The notes under the pieces were generated by a model. That model worked only from the letters and a program-made list of their open reading frames with translations, made no database searches and was not told the origin of the DNA. A DNA stretch of 9,319 nucleotides from Lachnospiraceae bacterium. Lineage in GTDB: Bacteria > Bacillota > Clostridia > Lachnospirales > Lachnospiraceae. The position numbers and the translations under genes are program-made. Shown here in pieces: positions 7,080 to 9,319 of the stretch. The stretch is from contig JAJQIE010000189.1 in assembly GCA_021199395.1 (NCBI GenBank), forward strand, positions 1 through 9,319. The letters are read 5' to 3'. Numbering within the stretch: the first letter of the stretch is position 1; each line of letters opens with the position of its first letter.

Positions 7080-7194
7080 CGGAGCAAGCTGCCGCCGAAC
7101 GCAGAGAGGGGGCGTTTCCGCAGCGCCGTCCTGCGCGCAGCGCATTGGAATGGACGGAGCAAGCTGCCGCCGAACGCAGAGAGGGGGCGTTTCC
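7080..7194. repeat. Exact 40-base direct repeat, two copies 75 bases apart
   Basis: Bases 7080-7119 and 7155-7194 are identical over 40 positions (starting CGGAGCAAGCTGCCGCC and ending GGCGTTTCC). Inside each, AACGC can pair with GCGTT to form a short hairpin. The 35-base spacer contains the perfect palindrome CTGCGCGCAG (7131-7140). A 20-base piece of the spacer (7135-7154) recurs exactly at 7398-7417. The array begins 2 bases after the clpB stop and ends 26 bases before the DUF4250 start codon, so it sits in the likely clpB transcript. Confidence 0.9.
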
Positions 7195-7220
7195 TCTTCA
7201 GGTTTCAAGGAGGATTTGTG

Positions 7221-7397
7221 ATGATATTGCCAAATGACCCGATGATTTTACTGAGCTATATCAATACCCAGCTCCGCGACAATTTTTCGTCGCTGGACGA
7301 TCTCTGCGCGGGGCTGGGGATTTCAAAGGAAGAACTGACCGGAAAACTGGCGGCGATTGATTATGCGTATGACGCAGAAAAAAACACGTTTTATTGA
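7221..7397 (+). CDS. DUF4250 small protein
   Basis: A 58-residue protein starting at ATG 7221, six bases after the strong ribosome binding site AAGGAGGA (7207-7214), and ending at TGA 7395-7397. The sequence opens MILPNDPMILLSYINTQLRD, followed by a SLDDLCAGLGI helix-like segment, LTGKLAAIDYAYD and a terminal NTFY. The LPNDP-MLLS-NTQLRD opening, the SLD-LC block and the final Tyr/Asn/Phe pattern match my recollection of the DUF4250 family, small proteins common in Clostridia with no known function. The middle reads like a small helix-turn-helix, but DNA binding is only a guess. There is no membrane segment or signal peptide. It is probably read through from clpB (142 bases upstream), since I see no clear promoter of its own. 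Confidence 0.85.
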   Translation: MILPNDPMILLSYINTQLRDNFSSLDDLCAGLGISKEELTGKLAAIDYAYDAEKNTFY

Positions 7398-7417
7398 GCG
7401 CAGCGCATTGGAATGGA
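7398..7417. repeat. 20-base partner of the clpB-downstream repeat
   Basis: This 20-base stretch, beginning at the base after the DUF4250 stop codon, is identical to 7135-7154 between the two 40-base repeats. The DUF4250 gene is therefore flanked by copies of the same intergenic sequence family, which suggests a duplicated or dispersed repeat rather than chance. Confidence 0.85.
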
Positions 7418-7426
7418 TCTGTTCTT

Positions 7427-8650
7427 TTATTTTTTGAGAACAACCCTGCGGAAGTTTTTCTTTCCGCGCTTCAGTACAAGACCATCCTTAAATTGATCTT
7501 CAGAGATCACTGTTTTGATATCCGTCGCTTTTTCGCCGTCTACGGTCACGCCGCCCTGCTCAATGGCGCGGCGTCCCTCAGAGCGGGATGGCACCAGCCC
7601 GGCTTTCAAAAGCAGGGAGATCAGCTCGATTCCGCCATCCTGCAAATCATCCTCCGCAATCTCGGCAGTCGGCATTTCAGAAGCATTTCCGCCGGAAAAC
7701 AAAGCCCTTGCGCCGTCCTGTGCCTTTTTTGCTTCGTCCTCGCCGTGCACCAGGCTCGTCAGCTCGTACGCAAGGATTTCTTTCGCGCGGTTGAGCTGGC
7801 TGCCTTCCCATTTATCCATCTCATCTATCTGCTCCAGAGGCAGGAACGTCAGCATCCGCAGGCATTTGAGCACATCCGCGTCCGCCACGTTTCTCCAGTA
7901 TTGATAAAAATCAAAGGGTGAGGTTTTATTCGGGTCCAGCCACACCGCGCCGCTTTGCGTTTTACCCATCTTCTTTCCCTCGGAGTTGAGCAGCAGGGTA
8001 ATCGTCATCGCATAAGCGTCCTTGCCAAGCTTGCGCCGGATCAGCTCTGTTCCGCCGAGCATATTGCTCCACTGATCGTCACCGCCAAACTGCATATTGC
8101 AGCCATATTTTTTGTACAGCATATAAAAATCATAGCTCTGCATGATCATGTAGTTAAACTCAAGGAAGCTTAACCCCCGCTCCATTCTCTGCTTATAGCA
8201 TTCCGCGGTCAGCATGCGGTTCACAGAGAAATGCGCGCCAACCTCCCGCAGCAGCTCGACATAATTCAGATTCATCAGCCACTCGGCGTTATTTACCATC
8301 AGAGCTTTTCCCTCTGAAAAATCAATAAAACGGCTCATCTGTACCTTAAAGCAGTCAACATTGTGCTGAATTGTCTCAGGCGTCATCATCTGGCGCATAT
8401 CGCTCCGGCCGGAGGGATCTCCGATCATTCCGGTGCCGCCTCCGAGCAGCGCAATCGGCCGGTTCCCTGCCATCTGCAGCCGCTTCATCAGGCACAGCGC
8501 CATGAAATGCCCGACATGCAGGCTGTCTGCCGTCGGGTCAAACCCAATATAAAATGTCGCCTTTCCGTTGTTCACCAGATTGCGGATCTCATCCTCATCC
8601 GTCACCTGAGCGATCAGGCCTCTCGCTACCAGTTCATCATAAATCTGCAT
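7427..8650 (-). CDS. tyrS: Tyrosyl-tRNA synthetase
   Basis: This 407-residue class I synthetase charges tRNA-Tyr with tyrosine in the cytoplasm. The start is ATG at 8650 on the complement, with AGAGGAAG a few bases upstream. The Rossmann catalytic domain carries [15 protein letters not shown] (HIGH-type motif HVGH at 45-48). The tyrosine pocket segment QSYDFYMLY begins at 171, QFGGDDQW is at 187-194, and the KMSKS-type loop is KMGKT (227-231). The C-terminal third ends in an S4 RNA-binding domain (about 340-404, with [18 protein letters not shown]). Length and motifs fit the TyrS branch of bacterial tyrosyl enzymes. Expression is very likely controlled by the tyrosine T-box in its leader. It converges with the DUF4250 gene, with 29 bases between, and no clear terminator is visible in that gap. 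Confidence 0.97.
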   Translation of the reverse strand: MQIYDELVARGLIAQVTDEDEIRNLVNNGKATFYIGFDPTADSLHVGHFMALCLMKRLQMAGNRPIALLGGGTGMIGDPSGRSDMRQMMTPETIQHNVDCFKVQMSRFIDFSEGKALMVNNAEWLMNLNYVELLREVGAHFSVNRMLTAECYKQRMERGLSFLEFNYMIMQSYDFYMLYKKYGCNMQFGGDDQWSNMLGGTELIRRKLGKDAYAMTITLLLNSEGKKMGKTQSGAVWLDPNKTSPFDFYQYWRNVADADVLKCLRMLTFLPLEQIDEMDKWEGSQLNRAKEILAYELTSLVHGEDEAKKAQDGARALFSGGNASEMPTAEIAEDDLQDGGIELISLLLKAGLVPSRSEGRRAIEQGGVTVDGEKATDIKTVISEDQFKDGLVLKRGKKNFRRVVLKK

Positions 8651-8835
8651 TGTTTACTTCCTCTCTTTCCTTTTTGATTTTCTTCCTGCATTTTTGCCAG
8701 CTTTTCATGCTTTGCTGCGTGTGTTCCACGCCTGCGGTTTTTGCGTCGCACTCTCGGAAAAACATTCTGCGCATTATGCATAAGCTCTTGCGATATGGTC
8801 TGCTGGAATGGAGGATTCGCGTATCACACTGGCAC
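8651..8835 (-). other. Unassigned tyrS leader between terminator and start codon
   Basis: About 185 bases separate the T-box terminator from the tyrS start codon. I see no gene with a good ribosome binding site, no second terminator and no recognisable motif, other than an A/G-rich stretch with the tyrS ribosome binding site at the end. This is longer than the usual distance after a T-box terminator. Confidence 0.5.
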
Positions 8836-8880
8836 AAAAGAAAAGCCCCCATCCCCATACTCTGTATAAGGACGAGAGCT
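8836..8880 (-). terminator. T-box terminator of the tyrS leader
   Basis: On the complement, 8880-8864 and 8860-8844 form an unbroken 17-pair stem (12 Watson-Crick and 5 G-U pairs) with loop AGA, followed by TTTCTTTT (8843-8836). The 5' arm begins just after the T-box core, so it competes with the antiterminator, as in other T-box leaders. Confidence 0.93.
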
Positions 8881-9189
8881 GTAGCCCCGTGTTACCACCT
8901 TATTTCACAGACAGCTCACACTGTCTGCCTCACTGAGTACATGGACGCGCGCCCTTTATACTCTGACACATGATAACGGATGTCACTCCGCCGCAGCCTA
9001 CTCAAATCAAAATCATCACACAGATTTCAGCATGCTCCACGAAATATCTGTGAGAAAATTCTTTGGGTGCGAAGCTCCGGGATGTATTCAAAAACAGCTT
9101 CCATGTGCACCTCTCATCATTGGGCGTGCAGCCCAGCCGGTAGCTTTCTGTACCTTCCGCTGTTCTCTACTTGTTCCCTTCTTTGCTTT
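8836..9189 (-). promoter_or_regulatory. Tyrosine T-box riboswitch leader of tyrS
   Basis: On the complement, the leader has the standard T-box order. Stem I includes AGTAGAGA in the 5' part of the internal loop and an ACAGC/GCTGT stem above it. On its 3' side GAATACATCCC carries the specifier TAC (9086-9084), a tyrosine codon. A Stem III hairpin follows, CAGACAG/CTGTCTG (8927-8921 with 8914-8908). Then comes the T-box core AATAAGGTGGTAACACGG, whose TGGT (8897-8894) pairs with the ACCA end of uncharged tRNA and agrees with the A discriminator base of tRNA-Tyr. A terminator closes the leader. Uncharged tRNA-Tyr should stabilise the antiterminator and switch tyrS on. The 5' end is estimated from the promoter. 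Confidence 0.93.
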
Positions 9190-9195
9190 CTATCC

Positions 9196-9224
9196 AGTAT
9201 AGTCAGTTCATCCGGGTTTGTCAA
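9196..9224 (-). promoter_or_regulatory. tyrS promoter
   Basis: On the complement, a perfect TTGACA (9224-9219) and TATACT (9201-9196, 5 of 6 to consensus) are separated by 17 bases. Transcription would start near 9189, just ahead of the T-box Stem I. It is the strongest housekeeping promoter in the window. Confidence 0.9.
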
Positions 9225-9261
9225 GGACGGATTTGAGGATGAAAAGCAATCACAAAAGTAA

Positions 9262-9296
9262 AGCGTTACGGGTCACACCTTGACCAAATTTACGCT
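9262..9296. repeat. Imperfect dyad upstream of the tyrS promoter
   Basis: GGTCA (9271-9275) and TGACC (9281-9285) form an inverted repeat around CACCT. They are nested inside AGCGT (9262-9266) and ACGCT (9292-9296), with a two-base offset. It could be a protein-binding site for a neighbouring gene off the right edge, or a weak terminator; it lacks a T-run. Confidence 0.35.
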
Positions 9297-9319
9297 ATTT
9301 CTGTCTCTACATGTGTGAC

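Noticed and set aside
7421..7441. Terminator between the DUF4250 gene and tyrS
   Set aside because: GTTCT and AGAAC give only a 5-base stem around a long T-rich loop, mostly within the tyrS coding end.
7394..7921. 175-residue open frame antisense to tyrS
   Set aside because: It is a shadow of the tyrS coding strand; long antisense frames are common in GC-balanced genes.
8637..8858. 73-residue open frame in the tyrS leader
   Set aside because: It begins within the terminator stem and overlaps the tyrS start region, with no good ribosome binding site or recognisable sequence.
8980..9261. 93-residue open frame on the + strand
   Set aside because: It is antisense to the T-box leader and tyrS promoter and has no ribosome binding site.

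Overview
The window looks like chromosomal DNA of a Gram-positive, probably spore-forming anaerobe of the class Clostridia, most likely Lachnospiraceae. That placement is inferred from four things: a TGD-type cell-wall sorting signal, a SpmA-family spore maturation protein, a DUF4250 small protein, and a T-box-controlled tyrosyl-tRNA synthetase. Codon use and base composition look fairly even across the genes. I see no phage, conjugation, transposase, CRISPR or restriction genes, so most of the window is ordinary housekeeping DNA. The unusual material is in the intergenic regions.

Region 1 (1-2482, + strand): the 3' end of a wall-anchored surface protein with 12-residue Pro/Glu/Thr repeats, then a compact REC-AraC response regulator. 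A cytoplasmic family GH30 glycosidase follows 34 bases downstream. The regulator and glycosidase look like a two-gene sugar-use unit with no sensor kinase in view.

Region 2 (2523-3658): uridine kinase (udk) on the - strand, convergent with the glycosidase. Next comes about 520 bases without a convincing gene. It holds a 121-base palindrome-rich element made of three hairpins, seven copies of a 16-base purine-rich tandem repeat, and a second copy of a 27-base hairpin box from the first element.

Region 3 (3659-7397, + strand): a spmA-like gene with a hydrophilic insertion and no spmB next to it, then clpB (disaggregase). The clpB promoter is a good housekeeping-sigma match, and it overlaps a site with one perfect half of the HrcA operator (CIRCE). 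Two exact 40-base direct repeats lie after clpB, followed by a 58-residue DUF4250 gene.

Region 4 (7427-9319, - strand): tyrS, convergent with the DUF4250 gene. Its long leader is a readable tyrosine T-box riboswitch: strong promoter, UAC specifier, T-box core with UGGU, and a 17-pair terminator. About 185 nucleotides of unassigned leader then precede the start codon.

No new multi-gene system is evident. The best leads are the composite intergenic repeat region (3264-3608), the decayed CIRCE over the clpB promoter, the orphan spmA with its insertion, and the repeat pair after clpB.
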